A DNA stretch of 64,000 nt. It comes from Bursaphelenchus xylophilus. Its lineage: Eukaryota > Nematoda > Chromadorea > Rhabditida > Aphelenchoididae. The notes beneath the pieces were generated by a model that was not told where the DNA came from, made no database searches, and saw nothing but the letters and a program-made list of their open reading frames with translations. This document shows positions 1 through 11,857 of this stretch, one piece after another. Where the stretch lies: positions 7,440,001-7,504,000 of the forward strand of contig CAJFCV020000003.1 in assembly GCA_904066235.2 (NCBI GenBank), given 5' to 3'. The position numbers and the translations under genes are program-made. The first letter of the stretch is position 1. Every line of letters begins with the position of its first letter.

Positions 1-2881
1 GAGGAGATAGCCTTTTTATTTACATCACAAGGTTTACTCTTATAATCCACTATACTTCTCAAAAATAATGGATTCTGAGCACGCTGAAAAAAGGACAAAG
101 ACAACCTTCATAATAAAAACACTGTCACAAACATGTTTCAATAATCTTCAACCGACAACACTTAAAGGATACATTTGACGGTAATTTACATGAATTCCCC
201 CAAGGTTGCCTGGTTTTAATTGTATTTATGATCTTTAAAAGGAAAATTTGCAAAGATGCTTGGAATTTGATGGTTATTTAAAAATATGTTTTTCACTGAA
301 TTCATAAACATGTTGCAATATTCTACAAAACTCTAATTGAAAAAAATGATCTCTATTCCGAATCTGGAACTTAACTAAAACTCAGGAAGGAATTTGGCTT
401 TTAGTTCTAGGGTAAAAATGCTTTGGGGGTACCACCCAGAATGCATCCAATTTTTCGGGGCTTAATTTCTACTTAGAAAAAGTAGTTAATTATTACTTAG
501 CCGCCGTACCAGACAGTTACAGTTTACAACCTTAATTCGGACTTACATCCTCATATTGTATAATAATAATTTTATGGTTGGGACAAACACATTCTCCGGT
601 ATCTATCTCCTTCCGGTACAAAAATATGATATGCACTTTTAATTGGGCATAGCCAACCTGGGTTTAAAAAATTTGGCCCCATAATTGTGGGGTCTGGCCG
701 TTTAAAATAGGGCGCGGGGATGGTTGAGTTTACCCCGCTGTAATTGAGAGTTGGGAAACCTCTGTATAGGTAATTATGTTGAGGTTTGATTCAAATCTAG
801 TCTTTGATTTTTTTGGGCTGCTTTTATGCCCTTAGGCAATTTTACGGTTCTTCGGAAAATATTTCTGTCCAATTGCTCTTCGACAACGCTCTCTGGTGAT
901 ACCAGGTTTGGTACACGTTCAGTTGTGATAATTACACTTGCTCCAATTATATGATCACACGCGAGAATACACCTCCCTCATTCTATCTTTGTAATACCAA
1001 ATTAGATTTACACTCTGTTCCTCCGTATTAAAGTACTTATTCCTGAACGATTTGTTCTCTGCGGTGTTCTTCGTTATAACAATTTTTGAAGTCTCCCATC
1101 AGTAACCACTGTGTTCTGGTCTAGCACGCAGCTAATTGTGTAATTGTATTTCCGTTACGTGGGTCTGAAAACATAATTTATATGTCTCGCCGTCCTTCAA
1201 CCGACGTATTCCATCAACTTTCACCCGATTTCCCGCTACCGTAGCGGTGGGCAATGTAGTAAATTTGAAGATTTGAAGACTCCGCCCTTCCCTGTGGATT
1301 GTTTACTACTTTTTTTTTATTGGAATGAAACTCGTCTGACTTAGAGAGAGGGGTTTGTTTCCTCAATAGGCGGTTTTTTCGATCCTTTCCAGAAAAAAGG
1401 GGAGGAGTCGGGGCTATTATTTACTGCCGTATTTAAAGCAAACAAGCCAGACAATTGGGATCTTTTGAGTGTCCATGTGCCGCAGGTGTGTTGTGGCCAG
1501 TCCAATTAGCCGTAACGGCCGTTCCTTATGTTTCAGATTAATTTTTGTTTTACCGAATTCATCGGATTTCTTTCAAAGCTTTGCGTTGAAATCTTTCACT
1601 TTTCATGATCTCTCTGATAGCATTTTAATAAATCGTCTGACGTTATTTTATTTGCCATAACTTTAATTTGATGCTATCACGCCGATTCCTTGCCCATTCA
1701 TCTTCAACTTCGGTCTGATCTCTTCTTATTTGTCATCGTTTTTTTGTGAGGTCTTCAACCGTTTTTAGGCACGTTTCGACGACTTCCGTCTGAACCGGTA
1801 ATCAGTTCGCAGAGGGGTTCTTTTTCAGTAATTCGCATGTGTATCTCTGACCTTGAAATTCCGCAACTTTAGTTGTGTTTAGACTTCTGTTGGGCATTAT
1901 AATTTACAGCGGTTTCAAATCGAGAATTACTTTTTTAGTTTTATTTATTTTTCTTGAATTCAATGCATGGCAGAAGTGCAAATTCTAGCAGCATCGTATT
2001 GTAATCAGCTTGCTCCGCCCCGAAGGGCCTGCTCGCGTTGAAGACGAGTTTAGTTTATTCCATCTGCTGTTCGCCGACCTTACCGCGGTTCTGAACCGCC
2101 CATTTTTTGTGAAGCCAGGCTTCGAACGGCGTTTTTTGTTTTTTCTCTAACACCTTCAATTAAATTTCCTACCTTTGCTTTTTCATTGCTTCACGAGGGC
2201 AAAAGGGGGCGGGGCCTGGGTGGGGAAAAGTCAACCTTTTTTTGGTCTTCGTCGGACTTTGCCGAGACAGCGAATGCGACAGTAAAATTTCAGTTCACTT
2301 CCCTGTGGTCTCGTATTATGTCGGCGGAGAATTGCTCCGATTGTTGCGATGTTCAAAGCGAATGCAACTTGGTATTTCCTGTCTATTGATAAGCATAGGC
2401 CTACGGTAATCTATGTGTATTCCCATGTTAGTTGCGAACTTTTATATGCACCACCCACGCCCATATTTGTGGATTGGGGGTGCATAAACTTTACCTGAGT
2501 AAACACGCCTCTCTAATCCAGCATTTTATCTTTTATTTGCTTTGCATTATTTACTGCATTATATTTTCGAAACTTTTATTTTTGGCGGGGATAACACATT
2601 TTCCGTGAATTTTAATGCGGCCTTTGGAAATAAGTTTTCGTTTACCGTATGTGTGCATTTGTACCCACGCCCGTTCGCATAATCCAATTTAACGTTTAAA
2701 TTGCTCATGATGCTGACTCATTTCCCAATTTTCTAGCGCCACAACACATTTGGGGAACGACGATTTCCGCTGTAATCAACACCCTGTCCGGTGTGACCTT
2801 AAAATACGACAAATACTGGGTTGTTGATCTGCAAGGAGTCTGGCAAGGCCTGTTCGCTGACGGCTGTGCCCAGTCTTAACG
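1..2881. other. Gene-free AT-rich stretch
   Basis: I see no supportable gene here. All open frames are short, lack a matching splice partner, and show no recognisable domain. The sequence is T-rich on the plus strand. It probably contains the upstream region of the small secreted-protein gene that starts at 2882, but no promoter motif could be recognised. Confidence 0.5.
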
Positions 2882-5073
2882 ATGTTCATCTCAACAAAAA
2901 CGTTTCTTTTGATCTTGGCCTTGATGATGGTGTACTTAACACAATGCGTAAGGACGTCTCCGACTTTCCCTGGAGCCGAAGAAGTCGCAGAAGAAGTCCG
3001 AACGTGTAAAATCGAAGTAAAAACGGTAAGTATCTTGCAGATGGGCGACTTTAAGAGGGGTTCTGGTACTGTACAATAGGCTTAGGCCCTGCGGGAATAA
3101 TGTTTGTTAGGTCCAAGGGTTGCTAGTGATAGACTTAATCGGCCGCTGCTTCCGCCTGATTGCGCCATTTTAATCACGTTTACGTGTCCTCGCTCTCGTT
3201 TAAATCTCATATCCGCCACCTCAATTTTTGCTAATATTCATGCCGCTGAGCAGCGATTAACATTTGCCCTTATGGCGATGCACAAACACTTTAATCCGAC
3301 CCAAATCTTTATAGATTATTTAGTTCCCTGCGCACCCCGGTTTACTGTACCTTTCATCATTTGATGACCGTAGACGCCCGCTCGAATTCCGATGTTCGGA
3401 CCCCATCTGACACTCCCGCTTTGATAGCTGTTGACTATAAAAAATATATTAATCTGACGCTGTAATGATTAATCGGGGTGCGTGATGAGACTGCGAAAGT
3501 TGCAAGCTTCACAGTTAAATCACATTTTCAGCTTTAGAATGCCCTTCTTTAGTGCCCTTTAACAGATCCTTGACTGATTATTGAAAGGTCAGAAAGTAGG
3601 TATGCCCTAAGTCATGCTGCGGCTCGCCTGGGAAACCTGTCTAGCGTCGCCTGTCTTATGAAATCGTCATCTCCGTGTTACTTTTCTTTTTGCTAAATCG
3701 TTGAAAGTCACGCGACTATACACTTAAACATTACAACTGTCTGGGCGGAGAAATTTTTCGTTGATTTCTAATTTTGGCAGCCCGCAAACAATGTCTTCCC
3801 ATTGGACTGCCCGGCTGTTTGGATTGGGGCAACACTTAAGCAGGTCGTTACTTTTTTTCTTTTTTTCTGGTGACCCTGGAGGGATCTTTACACTTTCTGC
3901 AGACATCTGTTAAACAGTTCCTGTTAATTTTTGCATACGTTAATTAAGAATGAAATTAACTGTAGCCAGAGGGCGAAAATGCTTGGTGCATACTTTTCGT
4001 TGTCATATACAAAAGTAAGGCCAAAAAATACAAAGGTCAGCGCTTGTGAAGACATGGAACGGTGTCCAGAAACATTTTTTCTCCGATTTTATTGAGCCTC
4101 CGCAGCCATTAAACGTGGCTAGACACGGGAAACAACTAGATGTTCTTACGTAGAATTACAAATGAAGCCTGAGAAACAGAGACATTGTAGCTGACATTCA
4201 GAGCAACTGTTCAAGCGCTCTCTGACGACACTCGGCATTCGTCTTTTGTTCTGCCAACATTTCATATTTATAACTGCTTAAGATTAGAGTAATTTTAATC
4301 TTTGTAACTCGTTGACATTTACCCCGTCTGCAGCAAAGTTAATTTAGAGGTCCTTGTACTATAATAAGTCCGAAAAAAGACTCTAGAAATGTTCCGCTCT
4401 CCCAAAAATAACCGGGATTAGGCATCTATTAGATGGGAGGTGTTCCATTATCTCAAATCTCAGGGACCTTCTCCGTCTGTGGAGCTAATTATAAGAGCTA
4501 AATCTTTGGGATGTTACGATAGCAATGGCAACTGCGAGTAGTAGCTATGTTTCTTTTATTGGATTCTGAAACGATGAACGGATTAGTCTCGTCCAAATTA
4601 AGGTCTCAAGGTAACGAAATCTATTTAATAGGGCCTAGGCTCCAACGGATAAGACAGCAAGTTTCAATAGCAGCGTAGACAAAGGAATCATCGGCGGCTT
4701 ATACCGATTTAACATTTATCCCGAAAAGGCTTTCGAACTTTAGCCTACGTGAATTTTGAGCCGAGCAGGAGGAAGTTTACGGTGCAGCGATCTGTCTTCC
4801 AAAGAACCGGAGGCTATGAAAGTAATAATACTATCCTTCCATGGGAAACTGGTCTTCTAGACCGTATTAATGCAAACCCCCACATGGCCTTTTATTCCTG
4901 AATTCATTAATACATGAGGGGGGTGACATCAGTAATACCTTCGTTTATTTGCATTTTATTTTCGTTTCTTTCAGACAGTAACTCATGAAGGCAAATGCAT
5001 CCGACTGCGTGGTCAGATTCCCGCTTGTGCATCAGACGGCTATCTGGATGTGAAAACAGATGAATGTAACTAA
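2882..5073 (+). CDS. Small secreted cysteine-containing protein, unknown function
   Basis: Two exons (2882-3025 and 4975-5073) encode an 80-residue protein. Exon 1 ends at a GTAAGT donor and exon 2 follows a TTTCTTTCAG acceptor; the join is in phase 0. The first 20 or so residues are strongly hydrophobic after a lysine (FISTKTFLLILALMMVYLTQ), which fits a signal peptide. The mature part has a cysteine shortly before the splice junction (RTCKIEVKT) and three more in exon 2 (GKCIRLRG, IPACASDG, TDECN-stop), so two disulfides are possible. I do not recognise the family. The spacing does not fit cystatin, ShK or a complete cystine-knot hormone, although a truncated cystine-knot domain is a remote alternative. 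The intron of about 1.95 kb is long beside the other genes here. Splice signals and signal peptide are seen; secretion is inferred. Confidence 0.65.
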
Positions 5074-8000
5074 GCACTCGGACTACATCAACAAATCCTT
5101 AGTTTTATTCACATATCTCATTTTATAATTGCGGTAGTCAAATAGGGTCTTTTCATATTCTAAGGTTGAATTTCTAGTGACATATATTTGGTTGAGCCAA
5201 CCGCCTCCACTTGCTTGTGGCGACGTCCGTGTAGAGTTTAGGGCCCTTTTATAATATTCTAGGCATGGTTTAAGTACTGTATCACTTGTCTCGGTCGGTG
5301 TGCTTTCGTTTTTGTCACTTAAATCTGCCATGAGTTGGTTCAGTCAAGTCAAAGTCGGGTTACTGTAGTGGCGTAATCGATTTGACTCTATGCCAGCGAC
5401 GGGTATTCTTAATCTTGTAGTAATTGTGAGCTGACTCATGAAGGAGAAGACCTGACTGATTCAACGATACCGCCTCTCTCTCTAACGTATCTCAACACCC
5501 TTCTAGGTACCCCTCTTCTTTCTGTTGCAAGTTTTTGATAATTGAGTAGCGCCTATTTATTTATTCAGAACATATCTGTCCCCAGGCAGATCTCAACATA
5601 TTTATTCTCTGAGGTATCTTCCATGCCAATTAATTTATAATTTAGTTGGAGATTTCCTGTTTCTGTCAGCATTTCCTACGCCAACGTGCATTCCCGACGT
5701 CCTTGATTATTTAGGCGTCACTTAAATATTATTTTAACTTATTGTTACATTTGTCATCTTTTTTCAATTACTTTCATATGCATTGTTATATTGACTTCTT
5801 TTTTGATTGTTATATATTCTATAGACTTTGTTAAGTAACGTTACTTCTTTATCTTCTGTTGTCCTTTATGCTATTTTTTATATTTAAAAATAAATATAGA
5901 AATCTAAAAACATTTGGGTGATACGGTGCTGGAGTTGAATTGCTATTCGATGCCCTGTTAAGAGGAATAAGGACATATGGCCTCAAGCCAAATACTTTAT
6001 TTGAGGGCAGATTCTTTTTGCAGGATCGAAAAAAAAATTATTCGGTTAAACTGCTAACGCCTTCGTAACGAGATTCGAGCACGTAAAGGATTATGTCTTC
6101 GAATAATTCCAGTCTTATTGACCTCCCTCGTCCAAGGTAATTAATTTTCTGGAATTTTGTCAGAATACATTCACAGCATCAAGTTTTGACTCTCTTTTAA
6201 AAAACGCACATGTCCGCCAGAGAATATTTGTGCATTTATAAAAACACTTCCAAATCCTTCTATTTTGGTGGGATTTCGGTTCGAAGACGTTTCCTGTTAT
6301 TTAGCCGACGTAATGAAGCAATCTTTGAACCGGGAGATGGCCCCGAGGCATTAACAATTTTCTCTCGTTATCTCGATCGCGATGAATTCGAAATCAACGC
6401 ACAACATTGGCTTCTGCAGCTTGTTTAATCCCGCTTGACGATTCCTGTGTAATAAATCCATGGGATACGATCTTAGTTTTCTGAACTTTTATATAGGGGT
6501 CTGTTAGGCTTTATTTTTGCCGGTTTTTTTGTAGATATTTGTAGAACACACTTGAATATCCACTTGTAGTGTTTTCCTTGGAATTTCCGTAATTAATGTA
6601 TGGTTGTAGAAACATTTGCTTTTTTCAGAGTGTTTTCGTTCTTATACCTAAGGCCCACGCTTATAACGGCACCTCGAGATGACAAGTTTGCCAAAAAATA
6701 ATTGAAATAATTTGTTTTTATAAACGATGATACAGACCCTAAGCAGATCAATGTCAAGAAGAAACGAAAATGTCAGAAATAATCTGCGGAGGATTACTTT
6801 ATAAGAACAAAATGGCAGATATCTGACGAGATTGGCGCTCTGTTTCAAAAGCCGTTTGATTCTTTTAATCCAAAACACCTTCTCTACCAACGCAAAAAGC
6901 TAAACCCCAAAAATTCCCTCCAGATTATATCATACGGATCTAAATTTTATAAAAGATGTGCACAATTCGGTTTATGAACAAAATAAACACAGTAAACACT
7001 TAAAAGTTTATTTTAACTTTTCGATTTACAAAACCATCTCCAGATATCTCGAATCGCACGTTTCGTAAATTTTGGCATTCGAAAACGATAAATTTGGTAA
7101 CCGAAAGATACATTTAATTGGAATTGGTTTAAGCTCTAAATTTAATCTGTCCTCGGCTCCAGGCCATGGTATTGTTGACACTAAACTTTCGAGGATTTGT
7201 GTATATTGTAATTAGTGTTTTCTTGTTTGTGTTCCTGAGCCATTTTCGGTTGTAAATGGCAAATGAATAATTCTACGGTAATCTTAAATCAGGTTTAGCA
7301 TGCCTGTAATGTCGCACTCTAATTTTGAGACTTAAATAGCTACAACTTTGGATTTTTTTGAGTTCCGGTTTTTCCTTCTTGAACTTCGAGGAAGCCCATT
7401 CAATTGGCTGAAAGCTTTTCTAAACAAGCGTTGCTGTTTTTTACAGTGACCAATCGAATTGATGCACTTTATTTGCAAAAAATTTCGACAAGTAATCAAA
7501 AAGGGATACGTCACAACAATTATTCGAGTTCAAACGCTTTATTGACAAGCGTCTTCCCAGAGCGTTCGCCGTGCTTACTGATGTCTAACGAAAGGCTGAC
7601 GTCCTTTACTGTCGGCATACTAATGCCAACATACATTAATTCATGGGGTCAATCGTTCCTCCTTTCAACAACCTTAAGAACGTCTATATTCCACTTGAGA
7701 TCAGACATAACTACACTCAGAGAACTGTGAACCTTTCTCCCTAATTAATCGTGAAACTTCATTTTTGGTAGAGATTTTTCGGAAAGTAAAGATCAGTTTC
7801 TGCACAAACAAGTACTCAAAAGAGCGTCATGACATAACGATATCTACTTACACTAGTGCAATATGTCAGAAAATACTTGAAAAGCTAATAGGACAGACTT
7901 AAGTAGAGCATCGGCGGGAATACTATACCAACGGAAATGACATTACGTACTTTGTGAAATTCTTAATATACTTTTGTGGTTTGTAAGCTTATAATAATAG

Positions 8001-8530
8001 ACTTATCTTTCCGTTAATAGCCCTTTCTACTGGCCGTCGACCCTAGTTTACTTCGTTTCAAAACCTTTTGTGAACAAAATAATAAAACATAGCATTCATC
8101 GATTTGGATAATGATCTTGTTAAATCTAATTGAATCGTGACATAAAAACAATTGCGTTGTTCAGAATATAAATATCCTGACATTGAGACCTAACACCAGT
8201 TTAATTTTGTATGTCCAATTGCAATTAAATTTTGATAGCGACATTCTTGACATACTGTAAACTGTAGATATATGTAAAAAATTTACATTACTTTGGCTCA
8301 TCTTATTGTTTGTGGTACAGTACTGAGTGTAAGGTATTTTTCCATTAGTCTAATGGGACGAGACAGATGAATCAGATGAATCAACGGCTTCCCTGATTCG
8401 TGCAGGCCTCCAGAAAGCCTGACTCATTTGGCAGGGTCAGCCCCTGCCAGATGAGCCCACCGTCGCTTCAAGTGATTGGAACTTTTGATAACGCCAGGTC
8501 CGTCGAAGTGGGACAACCGACGTATTGAAA
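5074..8530. other. Gene-free intergenic stretch
   Basis: No gene could be supported. There is a protein-like 82-codon minus-strand frame at 5083-5331 and a 108-codon plus-strand frame at 7404-7730. Neither has a recognisable domain, and neither could be extended through convincing splice sites. AT-rich, with many A and T runs. Confidence 0.45.
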
Positions 8531-9385
8531 TTTGTAGGAACAGCTTCTGGGGGATGTTTCACGTACAAAAGGGCACTAACTTGAGTTAGCGGCATCACGC
8601 AAAAAGAGGAGAGAGCAGAGAAAAAGAGGAGTGGTAACTTGAGTGATCCCTCTTCTTTTTGATTGGCGAATCGGGCGACTTTTTATGGACTTGGCCGGAC
8701 ATTTTAGGCCATAACTTTTGATACAGTGGACCAATTTACGCCCTTCCAAAAAAAATATTAATGCTGGCGGTACACAGAATATACACATATAAATTTGTAA
8801 AATTTCCTTTTAAATTATGCAAATCATATGCAAATTTTTCTCTTGGTATTTAAGAAGCAAGATACGGAAAAAATTTTGATACCATCATATGCAGCGTGGT
8901 CCCAGCTTTAAAATTTTGTTAAAAATTTGCGAATTGGTTTACTGTGACAAAAGTTATGACCAAAAGATTCTCGCCCACTGTTGCGCGGGCCATTACTCCT
9001 GATACAGTATACCAATTTACACCCTTCGAAAAACCCTTTGATGCTGAGAGCGTAACAAACATGTCCATATAAAGATTTTAATAAAAGACGAGCATTAAGA
9101 TACCAAGAAAAAAAATTGCATATAATTTGCATAATTTAGAAGAAAAAATTACAAATTTATATCCATCTATTCTGTGTACCACCAGCATTAATATTTTTTT
9201 GGAAGGACGCAAATTGGTCCACTGTATCAAAAGTTATGGCCCAAAATGTGCGGCCAAAGTCGATAAAAAGTCAGGTCACTCGAGTTACCACTCCTCTTTT
9301 TCTCTGCTCTCTCCGCTTTTTCTGTGATGCCGCTAACTCGAGTTAGTGCCTTTTTGTACGTGAAACATCCCCCTGGTTCTACAAA
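8531..9385. mobile_element. Foldback (inverted-repeat) transposon with nested inner hairpin
   Basis: Sequence from about 8531 to 8850 is repeated in reverse complement at about 9100-9385. Both ends share GGGGGATGTTTCACGTAC, then a conserved block with GTTAGCGGCATCAC, then an AG-rich run. Inside lie two further diverged copies of part of the arm: one in arm orientation at about 8990-9078 and one reversed at about 8926-8975. The element is therefore an outer hairpin enclosing a smaller hairpin built from the same unit. No transposase frame is visible. The short open frames here (70, 74 and 66 codons) are translations of the same repeat unit and are not genes. The superfamily is uncertain because a clean target duplication is not evident. 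Confidence 0.8.
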
Positions 9386-11311
9386 ACATGCAAGCGATCG
9401 AGAATAATTCAACAGCATGGCAAGTCAATCCAGTGAAGTTCCTGAACCCTTTAGACGTATCGTCCACACACTATCGATTTTAGGTAGCAAAATTTTTCCT
9501 GAACAATTTTTGCAGAACATTGGCCTTAAAAAAGGAATCGGCTTCGTAGTCAGAATGGTTAAGGTACTGTAGAGAATTAGGAGATCAAAGATCGTTATGT
9601 TTCATAAAAAATCTTCGCGGACCCATTAGAGAACTCTGTCATACTCTGCTACCTAGATCATGGCTTCCTTTTCAATTCCTCCATGTCTGCCTGATTTACA
9701 GCAATGTATTATCGTCTACAAGCCAGTGTTGGTATATGAAATTACTCAATCAAATACTTTAATCGCAAAAATTTCAATTTATCTCAAGATATTTTGAGGA
9801 CTCTGTTTAATGTTACACAGATATTACAAAAATAAGAAAGTAATTTTGAGTTTGATGAATTTTTAATTACCAATTTTCCCGAAATGCTTTTGTTTACATT
9901 AATTTTTGATTTTATTTTAATAGCGGTAAAAGTTATCAAAAAATAAGAAAGGAGTCACTAACGGGACCTCTAAGTTTGGGTATAAAAAGTGCGGAACGCT
10001 AGGGAGAAGGAGTACTTAATATTGAAAGCACATGCCTTTAGTGTTAAGGAGAACCAGGTTCAACAACTATATATGTAATCTACAAAGTAGTACTGGTAAA
10101 GTACACATCCGTCCATGGTTTGGATATTTGAGGAAGAGACTAACCGTGGTATTATCTTTGTTACGTACAAAGATAAATGGTCGATAATTCTTGCAGAAGA
10201 TGCTCCAGGATCTATTTAGTGATATAAATAACATAGCCTCCCTAAGCCCCATTAATCATACTTTATTTTGACTGAACGCTAACATTAATACTGTTATTCA
10301 TTGCAACGCCACAACAAACAAAGAGTCGTCTCACAGAGTAATGTATTATGCAGCGAACATGCAACAAAACTGGGGCTAATGTAGATACGGAGGGCATCAG
10401 AATTCGTAAACACTTGATCTCTAACTTCCTTCCTTATTGCTGTAACAAAAGGGGTTATTCAACTAGAATTAATAAAAAGACACTGCCTGAAAAGCATAAA
10501 AGTCCAAAGAAATGTTTTCAGCAAACTTAACCGAGTTTTGCTTCCATAAGCGAAATACAGAAAATTTGAGATTTACTTCATTTCTAACCTCTTGGAAAGC
10601 CTGGATTGCTATCCGAGTCTGTTTTACCGTACGCTGGAACGCACTACAAATTAAATTTCAGCATGGAAAACGCAGAAATTAATCCGCAAAACAAGATGAA
10701 AGGGAACGATTTAGAACGCGCAAAACTCCGGCTGTACACGTTGATTTAGGTCGCTTAGGCTAACGATCCTTCCAATATTTTAAGCGCACAAAAACATACT
10801 AAGGCTCTTACGGGCAGTAATGTATGCATAAAGTTTAAGTGTTGACTCAAAACCCGCAAGGAATGGATGTCATTAGCCGGATAAAACCGCGGTTAAGAAG
10901 AATGGGTTTTTCAATCTTCTTAACGGAGTCATGACTCTCTTACTCGATCCATTTTCCTGCATCCGGTTGGTTAAACGGTCTCAAAATGTTGTCGTGGAAT
11001 TTGATTTGCGTATGTTTACTATGGGATTTGTTTAAAACTGTTAACCAGAAAACGTCTCGGAATTAGGAATAATGATTAAATATCAGAGTTCGCAAAAATG
11101 GCGTAACCGGAAACACTGCTGACTGTATGTATTCTTGATTTCGTGGAATCTACAGGGCTTTAGAAATGCGGGATTTACGCTTAAATGCCTCAGGCGAAAG
11201 CCTGGAAGCCATTTTCAAAAATATCGCAAAATTGAGCACGGTACAACTATGACGTTAAAAGAAAACTGCAAAACAGAAGAAAATACTCGCCTTAATCCTA
11301 CCTTATCATCA
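9386..11311. other. Gene-free intergenic stretch
   Basis: Nothing supportable was found. Open frames are at most about 70 codons and have no domain signature. No inverted or tandem repeat stands out by eye. Confidence 0.4.
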
Positions 11312-11339
11312 CTCACAGTACGATGCATCGTACTGTGAG
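11312..11339. repeat. Perfect 28-bp palindrome
   Basis: The half-site CTCACAGTACGATG is followed directly, with no spacer, by its exact reverse complement CATCGTACTGTGAG. It could form a cruciform or be an inverted duplication junction. It could also be an assembly artefact. Confidence 0.9.
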
Positions 11340-11432
11340 GTCGTCAGCGTTCTGAAATACGCACTTCCATTACTGTATAATTTGCAAAATCTCTGGTTGA
11401 TAAGATGTCTGCCGTTCATCTTTTTTTCAGTA

Positions 11433-11857
11433 TCCAGGGGGACTACCCCAAGTGCGACGCTCAGGTTTTGATGAAACTTGGCGCAAATATAGAATAATTT
11501 TTTTTGAAACATATGCGAGAATCCTAGCTCGCGCTTTACAGAAAAAACCGAGATTTTTAGATATAGAAAGTCGGCCAAAAATTAAGACTTTTAGCCGAAT
11601 TTTGGCACGAAAGGTTTCATGCCTATTTCTACCGTAAAGGGTAATGTTTCTACAAAAAATCAATTTTTTTCCTACAAAACCGGCAAATCAAAACGCCTTC
11701 CGCTTTCAGTGTTTTCTCTCGGCGGCAAACACCGTTCAATATTTCGGCGGCGCCTGCAAAACGCGAGCTAAAACTTTCAGCAATTGATGTACAGCCCATT
11801 CGCGACGTGTGTGTAAAATTTAAAATCTGAGCATCGCACTTGGGCTATTTCCCTTGT
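11433..11857. mobile_element. Small TA-flanked inverted-repeat element (MITE)
   Basis: The left end reads CAGGGGGACTACCCC then AAGTGCGACGCTCAG. The right end, in reverse complement, reads CAAGGGAAATAGCCC then AAGTGCGATGCTCAG. Terminal similarity runs for about 35 bp. The dinucleotide TA lies at both borders (11431-11432 and 11858-11859), as for Tc1/mariner-type insertions. The element is about 425 bp and has no transposase frame. A related left-end fragment is present at 24738. Confidence 0.75.

Noticed and set aside
5083..5331. 82-codon minus-strand frame with a plausible-looking product
   Set aside because: Single short frame, no domain, no signal peptide, and it begins inside the presumed 3' UTR of the 2882-5073 gene; not strong enough to annotate.
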